Source: Aquatica leii (lineage: Eukaryota; Arthropoda; Insecta; Coleoptera; Lampyridae). Taken from it: DNA of 64,000 nt. This document shows positions 44,041 to 55,888 of this stretch, piece by piece. The stretch lies in NCBI GenBank assembly GCA_035610365.1, contig CM069436.1:59349505-59413504 (forward strand), given 5' to 3'. How positions within the stretch are numbered: the stretch's first letter is position 1; each line of letters starts with the position of its first letter. Both the position numbers and the translations under genes were made by a program. The notes beneath the pieces are model-generated. The model was not told where the DNA came from, searched no databases, and saw only the letters and a program-made list of their open reading frames with translations.

Positions 44041-45480
44041 ATGAATTATTATCAATATAGGTAAAATCCGATGTTCAATTATTTTTTCGATTACACTGTC
44101 GTAATACACGGAAAAAAGTTTTAATTTTGCTGATTTATCCTAGTTTATGGATGATATCAAACCTACTAGTTGAAGTATTAGACGGAAGCTATGCGCAACT
44201 CCAATTTACTTATCTGTGCCTGTAAAGTTTTATTTTTAGGCGGCTTTCGTAAAATCTTATCTATATTGTAACAAAAAGAACAAGTGGCAAGAAAATTAAT
44301 ATTCTTTTAAAAAGATATTATCTTTAGTTAGATGTAACTGAACTGGAAATCAAAACTAATATGAGTTTTGTTACCTATAAATCAAAACAGAATTCTTGCA
44401 GGTTTTTGCTAAAACTAAGTAATGGAAATATATCACCAAACATTGGAAAAATCAGTCTCTTTTTTTGTATAAAATGATTAATAACGTTTATTTCTAAATT
44501 AATAATATAAACACTAAGTCTCAACCTTTTTTTACATTTTTGCGTTTTGAAATTTTTTTAAAAATATATCCTTAAATTTTTATATATACTTATACACCAT
44601 GTGAAGTACGCAATGACAAACAAAACTATTGGGTTACTGCAAAGTATAAAAATTTCTACTTGGGACTAAAAATGTTCAATAAAAATTTAAAAACAAACTA
44701 AAAAATGCCAAAATTTTAAGCGTTGTTCCATACTATTAGAAACAAATTTATGTGTCGCAATAGTTGCCCCACTAAATTTCGACGTAATGCAGAAATTCTA
44801 AGTAGACGGGTCGGTTCCAGGCGCGGGCGGGGCCCTCGCTTTAAAGAAATATCGTGTAAAAATAAGATGAAAAAATGCAAATATCTCCAAATAAAAAAAT
44901 AATGTTTTATCTTGCTTTAAGTAATTAATAATAATAAAACCAGTACAAAAAAATCAACATAATATACAAAAAAGTAAAACTTTTTATCGAAATAATTACA
45001 AAACATTAATAATTTATAGTTTTTAAACTTTTTTTAAACTTATATTATTATATACTTTTTTCCTATACTTTTACTTATTATTTTGCTTTTTTTGACAATG
45101 TTAATAAATACATATAGGGCGCAAAACATTACATTTGGCAAACGTAATAAATTTTGCAATCATTTGGATTTGGTTCATTACATCTCAATTATTTTGGAAA
45201 ACCTAGGATTGTTGATTATAAAACTAACATAATTACCTACTAAACAAAAATTTACAAATGTTTTTCTACTTTTATTACTAGTAGTTAGCGTATTGAAACC
45301 AAAATTAAAGATTGAATTAAAATTTGGGAAGAAAGAATACAGAAATTCTCATCAAAATTACGCTTAAAGCAGTGTTTCCAGAGACCCGAAACCCCGTTCT
45401 TCTGGGGGATATTCCATACCCCCAGTAAAGCTCTTTTCCTCCGAAGACTCCGCTATTACTAAGTAGGGTATATAAAGAAG
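44041..45480. other. Spacer with a GC-rich hAT-like remnant
   Basis: Around 44806-44850 a GC-rich patch (GGTCGGTTCCAGGCGCGGGCGG) resembles the subterminal sequence at 2455-2500 of the hAT relic. A CCCCCAG-containing hairpin (CTGGGGGATATTCCATACCCCCAG) lies at about 45400-45424. No gene is seen. Confidence 0.35.
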
Positions 45481-45542
45481 TTACTTAAAATTCATTTTGT
45501 AATGTATAATATTTAGTGTTTTGTGTGTCAATTTTGTGCAAA

Positions 45543-46699
45543 ATGCCACGTCTTCTTGGACAAGCAGAGTTGTCACTAAAAACTAGAAGAAAGATTATTG
45601 CTTTACGAGAATGTGGATTTTCTATTCGAATAATTTTCTGCACGTATGGGTTTATCGTTAAGATAATTTTTTATGTTGCTTTTAATAATATTTTTTAATA
45701 TTTGCAGTCTTTCAAAACGTATAACTAAAAAAGTAAGAATGTTACAATTTTTTTTCCTTCGCAACAAATTCCTAACTATTTTATTTAATTCTGCCAATCT
45801 TGTAGTGGTAGCTTGAAAGACGTAATTTATTTACTTAATTAATAACATTACTTTATCGGTGTCGGATTTAACGCGAAGAACAAGGCGCGGAAAATGATCC
45901 TTCTTGGCAGACCGCACATAAAAATAGAATGTTATCTCTCTTATCCAAGATGCTCGTTTGACTCCATTCACAACTTCAACCACCATTCGCGAATAGTCGA
46001 TGAGACTATAGTCTATAGTTACAATGCAGTTTACAAACAATAAGAATACATTGAAAGCTGAAAGAATAAGCTGCTATCGACCTATAAAGAAACCTGTAAT
46101 AACTAAAGAAAATGCCTACAGGAGATTGCAGTTTTCAGAAAAACATTTAAATTTTGATTGGAAAGGTGTTGTTTTTTTTAGATGAAAAAACCTACTGCAC
46201 TTACCAAGATAGTAAAAAAGTTTTTTGGAGGTCACGTAAATATATATATGAATCAAAACATGTGCAACACAACAAACGAAGTGGGAGAATTAGTGCTGCG
46301 TACTGGGGATGGATAAATTATGCTGGCTCAGAGTAATTAACACGTGTTGATGGGCGCTTAACTGCTCAAACTTATTTAATAATTTTGGAAGACGTTATGT
46401 TGCCTTCTGTACGAGCAGTTTATCCCGAAGAACCAATACGGTTTGTTCAGTACAATTCTCCTATACATACGGCAGCGGTAGTTCAAGAATGGTTCTTACA
46501 ACATCCAAAAGTGAAAAGAATCCGTTGGCCACTTAAGTTAACGGATTTGAACCTTATAGAGAATTTGTGGGCGGCGGCCGTGCGTGGGTGGAACGACGAA
46601 CTGAACAATAACATAGAAATACGAAATATAAACAACTTGCATCGTCAAATTGATACCGTGTGGGAAAGATTTCGAGGAGCCGTTTACGGGAATATATAA
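45543..46699 (+). pseudogene. Tc1-like transposase, broken
   Basis: Starts MPRLLGQAELSLKTRRKI and ALRECGFSI, a Tc1-type HTH. After an interruption of about 200 bp at the position where the related minus-strand copy (48899-50060) has an intron, coding resumes with RLQFSEKHLNFDWKGVVF, LDEKTY (first Asp kept), GRLTAQTYL, FVQYNSPIHTA and LTDLNLIENLWAAAVRGWN. The second catalytic Asp, expected in FVQDNSP, is Tyr. Stop codons and frame changes lie near 46020, 46150 and 46335. About 34-35 residues separate the second and third catalytic positions, as in Tc1. Confidence 0.75.
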
Positions 46700-48055
46700 C
46701 TAATACTGGGTATTGCACCTATTACTAGCATGTAAAATACAATAATAAATACTTTTATTCACACTCAGTTAGTAACGTATACAGTTTCCCGAACCTCTTA
46801 AAGGTTGGTAAGTGAGCGGTTTCCATGGTTAAAAAAAACGAGTATGTAATGAAACCTCGCGGTCAGTAATGTACACTTTCCAAACCTGTAATTCGTGTGT
46901 GTTATGTTTTAACTAATTTGATAAAATGACAATCATAAATTAAATACGTATATGTCAATTGTGAAGTGTGCCTACTACGTTTTAATTTTTTACCGAAATA
47001 AACGATAATATTTTGGAAGTAGGTTTTCATTCATTTTTTATTAGTTTTATGTTATTTATTTTATTTAATGGCTAATTGTGAATAAAATTGTATACAAACC
47101 TTGGCAAAAATGTTCCATTTGTCTCGAGAACTAGTTCACCTCGAGGCTATGCCTTTTGGTAAACTATAGTTATCTCGACAGAAATGGAATACTTTCCGCC
47201 TCGGTATGTAATCTACTATTTTCCACTACTAGTTGTATACGCTTGCATTATTACGTATAATAGAAGGCCGTGAAGTTGTACTTTTTTAAGCGCAGGTAAA
47301 TAATATTTCATTATTAACTAGTAGTTAATAATGAACATATTTACATTTTCTGATAATACTACAATAGTTTCAAAGAAAAAAAGTTTACGAAACTGGGTAC
47401 CAAGAGCAAGAGATTTTATTTAATGCTAATTTAAGTTTTCAAATCGCTCAATTAATAAATTAATTTGATTTTAAAAAGTAAGTTATTTGAAGTTCGCGCT
47501 TAATTAAATGTGAATATTATTGAATTAAATATGTTTTAGATATAATCAATGCTTAAAATAATAATGTTTTTAAACAATTTAAACAACTTTAGCAATAAAA
47601 ACTTACGTTATCTGTTTATTTTTGTGTTTTAAATCACAATTAAGAATTACGTCAAAATTAATTCTATTAAACTAATGACAACTGTTAGAATTACTGACTT
47701 GATTTTTAATTTAAAATTAACATCTTAAATTTAAAATTTGATTTAGTAACAGGTAGAAAGGTTTTAATAATTCTAGTAGTGGAAAAAATTGTATATATAA
47801 CACGGTTGAGAAGTTCATTATAACCTGCGCGATTTATATCCCTCGACGCTTCGCGTCTCGCGATATAATCTATCGCTTAGGTTATAATGATGCACTTCTC
47901 AACCTTGATATATAATATACTATTTTAATCATGTTTTTTATTAGGATTTTCTGTATCTAGTTTTGTTCTTGTAATATAAATAGTGTTTATGTATAATTTA
48001 TAATAAAATCTAAGGTATTATTTCTATTAAAATGTAGTAGGTAGGTACTATAATC
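46700..48055. other. Spacer with a foldback at 47804-47904
   Basis: No gene seen. The foldback is listed separately. Confidence 0.4.
47804..47904. repeat. 101-bp foldback with CpG-rich core
   Basis: GGTTGAGAAGTTCATTATAACC and its mirror GGTTATAATGATGCACTTCTCAACC bracket GCGATTTATAT and ATATAATCTATCGC around a CpG-rich centre (CTCGACGCTTCGCGTCTCGCG). This is the form of a small inverted-repeat transposable element, with no coding. Confidence 0.75.
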
Positions 48056-48059
48056 TAAA

Positions 48060-48750
48060 ACATAAAAAAATGCAAACTACGAAATTGCAAATTTCAGTTC
48101 ATTACTATTAAAGTTATATTTCCTCGAAATAGTTAATACTTAAATTAAATGTTACGAAAAGAAAGCGGAAAAATGCATTTTGCGTTTTTCTAATTTTGTG
48201 ATTTTTAGATTTACAGCATAGGTATGTATTTTCAAATTTTATTTAGAATTTTTTTAGCGTTTTGTATGAGAAATTAAACTTGATTTTATAAAGGGAGATA
48301 TGTATCCGTTAGTTTTTTATACGTATAATTTAAAAGGAGTATGGGAATTTATACTGCAATTGTTTGTCCACTAATTACATTTTAATGATAATAATACTTT
48401 CTTTGCAAAGGAAATCGGAATGTTGACTTTAATTTAATCCAGATATATTAATACTTTTAGGCTAATTACCACAGTAGTTTTATATTTGAGCATACAGTTT
48501 AACATTATTCGAGCTATAGATGGAACTTATTTAATCATAAATAACAATTAAAATCTTTTAATTACTTAAGCAGAGAACATAAATAAATAGAAAACTCGGC
48601 GAAGAAGAATCTAAAACTTTAGGGTACAATTTAGATAAATATTTGCAGGTAAGAAACATGTTCTTTGAACGCTTGAGGCAGTGTTTATGAAGAATAGTTA
48701 GTAATCTTATAATATCGCTGCAAGTAATGTCTACAATTGCTAAATTTAGG
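48060..48750 (-). repeat. Repeat arm, inverted relative to 43570-44040
   Basis: Reverse-complement mate of 43570-44040. It lies just 3' of the Tc1-like transposase on the same strand and is likely its 3' flank. Confidence 0.7.
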
Positions 48751-48898
48751 TATGAATGAATAAAATTAAGAATGAAACGATACATTTCATACATAATAGA
48801 CATAATATATAATTTAATACACATAATATATAAAGTAATATATATGATAATATAAAATACAAAAATTGCCACCTTGGTACTTTGTGTAATAACCATTA

Positions 48899-50060
48899 TT
48901 ATTTACATTCTTCTAGACGTCTCCTCATACTATTTACAAGGTTTTCGCAAAATGGAGAATTCCGAAATGATTTCCACAATGTGGTGACACTTTGAGATAG
49001 TTCTTGCAAATGTCTTTCTCTTACCCCATTGAATCCAACGTCATTCCAACTTTTTACCATGGCAGCTTAAAGATTTTCAATCGGGTTAAGGTCAGGTGAT
49101 TTTGCTGGTCATGGTAACAATTAAATTTCGGGGTGACCATCAATCCATTTGTTAACCATTCCAGCTGCGTGTATACTGCAGTTATCTTGCAGTCAAACTA
49201 TGTTGTCTATTTCTTCTTCAGGATAAATTACTATAGATAATAATACATCTTCTAGTACTCGGACGTATTCACTCAAATTAAATCTAAGTGAGATATTCCT
49301 TGTAATTTTTCCTGGGCCATCTTTAGACATACAACCCCAAAATCATGCGTTGATTCGTCTGCTGCTTTTATTTCGAAAAACGTTTTCAACATTATATTGA
49401 GTTCCATTTCGTTGTCATAGTTGAACAGGAGCATCCTAAGGCGACGAAAATGTTTTTTCTTGACAAAATGCTAATCGTGCAATGGCATTGTCAAGAATTA
49501 AAACAATTTTTTGGGCGGATTGTCGATTATATATGCCAACCTCATGCAGCCGACGTCAGATAGTTTGCACACTACAACCTACTCTTAAATTTTCACGTAT
49601 TTAAACTGCTGAAATAAACCTTATTACATGGGTTGTATGCATAATATAATGGCGTAATCTTCAACTTCGGTAGTTATACGAACTCTTCCAGGACGAACAG
49701 TACCTAATTCTCCCATTTCACTTTTCGTAATCTACCGTCTAACAGTTTGTTTCTATAAATATGGTATAAAAGTTAATAAAAAGATCGAGTAAATTAATAT
49801 TACAGTAATAAAAGCAATTGAATGGATCGGGGTAATAAATATACATGCCACATCTCAAAGTATTTCTTTTGCTTAATTTAAAAAAACCTTGGCGAATAAA
49901 TGTAATTCCAGGAATTTATAGATAAAATAGAATATAAACACTTACATAAAGATCATCTTGAGAAATTCTTGTTATGGACCAACCAGCTTCAGTTAGAGCT
50001 GCTATACGGCTACGAATTACTAAAGAAGAATCCCCCTGATTCTGTCTTCTCTTTTTGATT
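48899..50060 (-). pseudogene. Tc1-like transposase with probable intron, broken
   Basis: On the minus strand IRSRIAALTEAGWSITRISQ (HTH) ends at a GTAAGT donor near 49941. Coding resumes after an acceptor near 49754 (TATTTATAG) with KQTVRR and ELGTVRPGRVRITTEVEDYAI (written here in part), so a roughly 190-nt intron is likely. The catalytic Asp of LQDNCSIHAAGMV and the SPDLNPIENL box with the final Glu are kept, and the protein ends MRRRLEECK. Stops at Trp-like positions and other changes break the frame. Confidence 0.72.
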
Positions 50061-50600
50061 TAATTACAAAATTAAATGACGGAAACACTTTAAATACAAT
50101 ACTTTCGACGGGCCTTGTTCTTGTATTGTCTTTTAATTCAGAAAATCCCTTAATTACCGTGTGTGCAAAAAATATGATTAAAAGAAAGATACTTAGGATA
50201 TTGACCTTTTGACAAATTGACTAATTAAAACTGTTAAATAAAATTGGTAATATTTGCTTCGTGACATTTTGAGCACTTTTTATAATTATGAATTTATTAA
50301 GTTAATAATCTTAAATAAAATGTGAAACAAGGAATAGAAATAATTCATTGTTAAAATTGTAAAATTTTGTTAAATAACAATAAATCGCTTGACAATTAGC
50401 ACTTTTATTAGGTTTTTATAGAAGTTAATATCCAATGTAATTAACACTACCTAAGTATTAATATGTAGATAATTTTTTGTAATTATTTAGATATCTAATT
50501 GTTAATGAAATAGAATATATATTTATATATAATTGAAATAATTGAGTTTTCATTGTATAAAAAGTAAATAACAAATCATAGATACTGTGGCGTTTCTTAC
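50061..50600. other. Spacer, nothing recognised
   Basis: Strongly A+T-rich sequence without ORFs or repeats of note. Confidence 0.4.
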
Positions 50601-50729
50601 CTCAAGGATTACAAGGGTCACGGTACTTTTCTGTCTTAGACTGTAACCACGTACTTCTATTTTTACATGAATATATACGTTTTCATTGACCGCGGGTGTA
50701 CGTAAAGTTTGTTTAACAGAAAAATTTAA
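50601..50729 (-). CDS. Possible host exon, 43 codons, phase 0-0
   Basis: On the minus strand the acceptor TTATTTCTTGTTCAAG precedes an open 129-nt block that ends CTTGAG before GTAAGAAAC, a strong donor. It encodes LNFSVKQTLRTPAVNENVY then IHVKIEVRGY and STVTLVILE, with the alternating hydrophobic pattern of beta strands. The end resembles the last strand of cadherin-type repeats, but the DxD/NDN motifs are not in it, so the family is open. No neighbouring exon was found in the window. Confidence 0.35.
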
Positions 50730-52481
50730 CTTGAACAAGAAATAATCCGTTTAACCGAAGAAGTCATTCAGTTAGACATTTATACTAAAGTGCACGCCGC
50801 TTATTAAGGTCTCGGATAATGTTATCAGTCGCGTAATGGTATCATTTTACTAAATAACATTTGTTTATTGTTATCAAAAACCCCCAGTTCCAATATGATT
50901 CTATTAAGCGGCGTCACTGTATTATGTTGTCGATATTTTGTGTTTTTAAATATAATTATAATTTCAAACTGTTAGAGCAAGATAAAGTTTTGTTTTAACG
51001 ATCACTGTTTACGTTAAATTATGGTTACAACTATAAAAGCTTTAAACAAAAAAAAATAAAATAAAAAATATGCTTGTGTAACTTAATAACTTTTAATTTT
51101 GTGTAGAATCGTTAAAGATTAATATTAATAAAAAGCGTCAATTTTTACTCTATAGTCCCTTGTTAATCCTTAAAGTCTAATTAAAGGTGATGATTGTTGA
51201 ATGTAGGTACGTCGGCCATAACGGTGCGAAAAGTGGTTGGGTTACCGCCCGCAACCTCCCTAGTGGCCGATAAATTAATCAACGGTGCCAGATAGAAGCG
51301 AGAGGGTTGTTGTCTCGTTCATACTTCTATCTATATTGAATGGGAGCTGCGTTCAAACACCACCATTTCAATATTTGTTATTGAACCGTTTATTAAATAC
51401 AAAATATTAATGTTGCAACAAAAACGAGAGTTCAAATACAAATCGTACTCGTAATTGTTTTTTCAATTACCGAAACATAGTTTCACTTACTGTTTTATAA
51501 ATGGCAATAATTTACGTAGAACTAAAATTTTCAATTCGATGATATTATGTGCAGTAAAAGACTAGACCTGTTATAAAATAGATATGATGTTAACAAAGTT
51601 AGATGATTTTGTACACGGTCTATTGGTCCAGGCAAGTTGTAAATCCGAACGCAACGCGCTGTAAATCGTGATGGATTATCCTGCTGTCACACATGCCTAC
51701 TACTCGGTAAAACAAGGACATGACCAATAAAATGGTCCACCAGGCTCATAGTTGATTATAAATAAAGGCACAAAACCCCAGTTACGATTGTAATTTCGGT
51801 GACTCACTACATTGCATTTTGGAAAATTAATGTAGTATCGTCATTACTACAAACCAATTTTGAAAACCCATTTTTTTCTTTTATTTAGACATAAACTTTT
51901 ATAAATGTCCTTTAATATAAATAAAATTAACCGTACAAGCAAACTAATAAATAACTGAAAAACGTTAACAGTTTTTTTATGTTAACGTTAACATATATTA
52001 ATTTTATCACTTCTCGTCACAAGGAGAACTACAATTAGGTTTATGCCATTAATTTATTTGTTTTCTTTAGCATTTACCTCTATGTTCTTTGTAACAGAAT
52101 ATTCATTTTTTGTATTGGATAATTGAATTGCATAGGTGCTTGAATTTGATTTTATCACAATTTCACTAAAGCGCGAGGAACAATTACATTATCCTTATAA
52201 TTAAAGCGACTTGTATTAGACAGTGGCGTAACTATTGTAGTTTTATAAAAACAAAGTTTTACATTTAGTTATGCGACTTTAATACTGTTGTGTACATGTA
52301 GTTGCATAAACGTTAGGAATTTTTATTCAATTTTAGGTAAACAGAAATAACGTTAAATGACTAAAACAAAATTTGTTTAGTATTATCCAGCAAATGATTT
52401 ATTATTTTTAGAATAAAAGCAATAAAAACAATGAACATTTCACACAATTATATAAATCAACAAAATACTACAAACCTACAG
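50730..52481. other. Spacer with two less A+T-rich patches
   Basis: Patches at about 51205-51370 and 51630-51740 are richer in G+C than the surroundings and include a short stem-loop (AGATAGAAG...CTTCTATCT, 51291-51333). They could be regulatory DNA or a noncoding exon. A weak relative of the CACAAGGAGAA repeat lies near 52016. No coding seen. Confidence 0.3.
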
Positions 52482-53904
52482 TACCCACACAGCACGCGAG
52501 ATGCAATGGATATACATATTTATCCATATAATATCCATTGATGTACACCCGTAGTTTAATATACACTGTATATGCACCTTACATACATTCATGGATATCT
52601 GTGAAATAGGATTATCTTAAGTGTTATAAGTGTTATGTTCGGAAACATTTTTTTTTATGTATCATGTTACATAATTTTGTGAGTTGCTATTTTTTATCAA
52701 AATTATTTAGAAATAATAAATTCTCTAATATTTAACGTTTGTAGTAAATATTTAACATGCAACAACAAATTTAATGAAAAATTGAAAAAGTAAAAAAAAA
52801 CACTTGGCGTGGTTTAATTTAAACTTTCTTCGTTGTTCGTTTGTTTTCGCCAAGGTTTTCGCGTATATCATAGCGTATACTGAATTATTGCACACGCAAA
52901 CTTTTTGGCTTTTTGTTTAGCTTGTATTTATCGTATGCAAACCATTTTGTGCTTTAAAATTTCGAAAAAATGTGTTTGTTTTTCATCATTTAGGATGGAT
53001 TAACAAAATAAGTAAGTATTAAATTCAAATATAAATGATTTCTTCATAATAAATATATAACCTAAAAACTAACACGTTTTCGAGCAAATATATAATGACT
53101 TTGGAATTTGTAATCTAAGAGCCAGTTTGTGAGTTATCTACAATTTCTCAATTCATTATTCTTATTGCTGAGTTTCATTTAATTGAATTTTTTTTTAGAT
53201 CGATTCAATCTACTTTGTTGGATGAAAAGCAAACGAGACATGTTTTAACCAAGTAATTGGTCTGGATCAAGCAAAACAAATTTGTAAAAATATTTTAAAT
53301 TTAATTTATGGTAAGAGGCTTCAGAGTATTTTATAGTTTATAGGTTAAAACTTAAAACATTAAATTTATATGTATATTAACGTAATGTGATTTCAAGTGC
53401 ATTACTGCCAAACTTGACTTTCGTGTTGTATTTTATTTCACGACTATTTACAAAGCAATTCTTTATAATTACTTCAAAAACTTCAAAATTTAGTTTAGAA
53501 ATTGCTAAACAAGTGCATAAGTTATTTGAGTAGCATTACAATGTAATTTTTATTTTACAGTATCCATAAGAAAAAATTCAAATTGTAGTGCAGCTTTACA
53601 ACACGCAATAAACACCAGGAGTAGTGGGTACGAAAGACGCCAATAAACATAAGCACAGAATGAATGTAAATAGGTTTTTTAAATTTTTTTAAATTTTTTT
53701 CAGTACATATATGGACATTGTATGTTAAGTTTCCAAATTGTTTTATTAATTAAATTAAAAATGATAATACCATTGTATGCATTTAATTTGTGTTAAGTTG
53801 CTAACATTGCCAATGCTTTTAAAATTGCGCACTATTTATGTGATGGCAAAGTACATATTATATTGCACAGGTTTCACTGGCATTCTGCATTTAACTTGTA
53901 TTAA

Positions 53905-54085
53905 TATACGTAACTAGCCGATATTGGTTCGATGCAATTTCTGCATTGGCAAGATTCATCCGGCAATATATCGGCCGGTGTGTCACCTGGTTACCGGCAG
54001 TGTACTTCATTTTAGTACATTGCCAGCATTCTGAGTGCCGGCTAAGGAGTACATTGCCAGTACAGATGTGTTTATTGGGTAAAGA
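53905..54085. other. GC-richer insert within the TA element
   Basis: This block contains GCCGATATTGG and CAATATATCGGCCGG, and two copies of AGTACATTGCCAG. It ends TTTATTGGGTAAA, resembling the ACCCAAT ends of the element at 14719-16336. Possibly a separate small insertion. Confidence 0.3.
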
Positions 54086-54163
54086 CAAGGCATTTTTGCA
54101 TATTTGAATTTACTTTTGCTGTACATTAATCTAGTAAGTATTTGGATTCCTATAATATAAATA

Positions 54164-54646
54164 ATGGATAAAAGGTCTAGAAAAATGAGAGAATGTGTAA
54201 ATAAAAAAGTTCGATTGTGTTTGAGTGAAAATGAACAAGTGGTCATAATAAATAATGACGAGAATAGAAAAAACACGTTTTCTGTGGACCAAACGGAGTT
54301 GTTGATTGAAGATGTAAATGTAAATAATATAAATAATTTGAATACGCCTATTGAACATGATAATTTAAATGAGTCAACAATTATTATAGACAATATAAAA
54401 AGTGATGATAACTTCAAAAATACTGAACCTTTTCATAAAACAGATTCTTTTTGAGCACAATTGCAAAATTGGGCAATTAATGAAAAAATAACCTTGGGGT
54501 CCCTTTCAAAATTACTAGTGTTATTAAAAAAACAAAATTTAGATGTTCCAGCTGATGCTCGTGCCCTGTTACGAACTTCTCGTCATTGTGCAGCTACATC
54601 TCCCATTGCATCTGGAAAATATCACTATATTGGCATTTTGTATTGA
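54164..54646 (+). pseudogene. N-terminal domain of a transposase-like protein, one in-frame stop
   Basis: From ATG 54164, a charged Asn-rich region (MDKRSRKMRECVNKK) runs to an in-frame TGA at 54452-54454. The same frame continues LQNWAINEKITLGSLSKLL, then VPADARALLRTSRH and GKYHYIGILY. The second part matches, from memory, a small conserved domain at the start of many arthropod and cnidarian transposase-domain proteins (LRxWA...L..LLK...LP.D.RTLL.TPR...GxYxHFG). With one stop and no nuclease domain it is a relic or a truncated derivative. Confidence 0.55.
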
Positions 54647-54992
54647 CTTTATTTGACGTGTGGCCATATTTTTTGGTAATACATAGGTATGCACATATAT
54701 TTTACCTACATATGAAGGTTCTATAAAAAAATGAATGTTTATTATACTTTTATTAAATGTTCATTGAACCTCCATATGTATGTATGTATGTACATCCATA
54801 TGGATGTAAAATGTTTATCCACCTGGAGGTCCTATGGACATACTATGAAGATTTTTCCGTGACGGAATGATATATCCAGTGGACCTCCATCCTTGCTCGA
54901 TAATATTAAATATGGATGTTCGGTGCAGCTCCGGTATCCATGGTTGGTGTGTACATTTCATATCCATTAGATATGCTTGTGCTGTGTGAGTA

Positions 54993-55560
54993 TGTAGTAA
55001 AATATATAATAAATAGACATATAATCAGGAGATTGGTTTGAAATTATTGAGTGTACACATGTGTCAATAATTCCTCTGCAAATAAACTCAGACGTTGGGC
55101 TTTTATGGGCTAAATTTACATGTAAGTTGTATTTATAAGGAGAGATAACAGATTGGGATTTATATATTTTTAAGAAAGCAAATAGCCATTAAGCGAGTCA
55201 AAATAAGTAGTAAATTAAAAATAAACACTTCATAATAGTACATATTAAATAAACACATTGTAAAGTGTAAAGCTTAGTTTATCACCTCGAAAAGATGGAC
55301 TTGAGTGATAATACTTAACGCTGTTTTAGACGTGTAGATAGGCAACACAAAGAAAACAGAAGATTGCTTAATAGGTAGTATAGCCAACAAAAAAATTGGA
55401 ATTTTTAAAATAAATACGCTTTGTGATGTGACGGGATATCTGAACACTTTGGCTCCACAATTACTATGAAGTACCAAACAAAAACACAGATAGTGAATCT
55501 ACTGATAGAGAGAAAAAAAAGAAAGTAGCAAGAACGGACGGCACTTAGAACAAAGAAAAA
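54993..55560. other. Spacer, possibly 5' LINE remnant
   Basis: No clear gene. Sequence near 55480-55560 may be part of the LINE whose endonuclease end appears after the hAT at 59150, which would mean the hAT split it; the coding evidence on this side is too weak to claim. Confidence 0.25.
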
Positions 55561-55888
55561 ACCGGGCGGAATATATGCAACAAAGCGTTACCAAAATATG
55601 CGCATATATATGCATTACTTTTGCTTTTTTCTAAATTTGCTTAAATATGCAAATGCATATTTATTAAAAATACTGAAAAATAAAACAAAATATTAAATAT
55701 ACATATTTATGTTTTATACATATTTATTTTTTATAAAACAACAAATGACACACAAAAACTGATAGTATAGTTAATTAATTAAAAATCTAAAACATTATAA
55801 TATAAATTTATAATTAAATATTTTTTAAAATTTTTATCTAAAAACTTGTGTCTTCTATCACTAAAAACGTGTTTGGACACAGAAAATT

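Larger units (their letters stand above)
52484..54990 (+). mobile_element. TA-flanked terminal-inverted-repeat element, superfamily unassigned
   Basis: Left end CCCACACAGCACGCGAGATG and right end GCTTGTGCTGTGTGAG are inverted repeats, flanked by TA (52482-52483, 54991-54992). Both subterminal zones are packed with TATCCAT/ATGGATA words (over ten), probable transposase-binding sites. The only coding is a 161-codon frame at 54164-54646 resembling the N-terminal domain of transposase-like proteins. The 2.5-kb element lacks a catalytic domain and is probably non-autonomous. Confidence 0.7.

Noticed and set aside
51291-51333. Possible pre-miRNA hairpin
   Set aside because: The stem is only 9 plus 5 bp with an asymmetric bulge over 43 nt, too short for a miRNA precursor.
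54007-54417. 136-codon Phe/Ile/Ser-rich ORF on the minus strand
   Set aside because: Antisense shadow of the transposase-like frame at 54164-54646; composition reflects A+T-rich complement.
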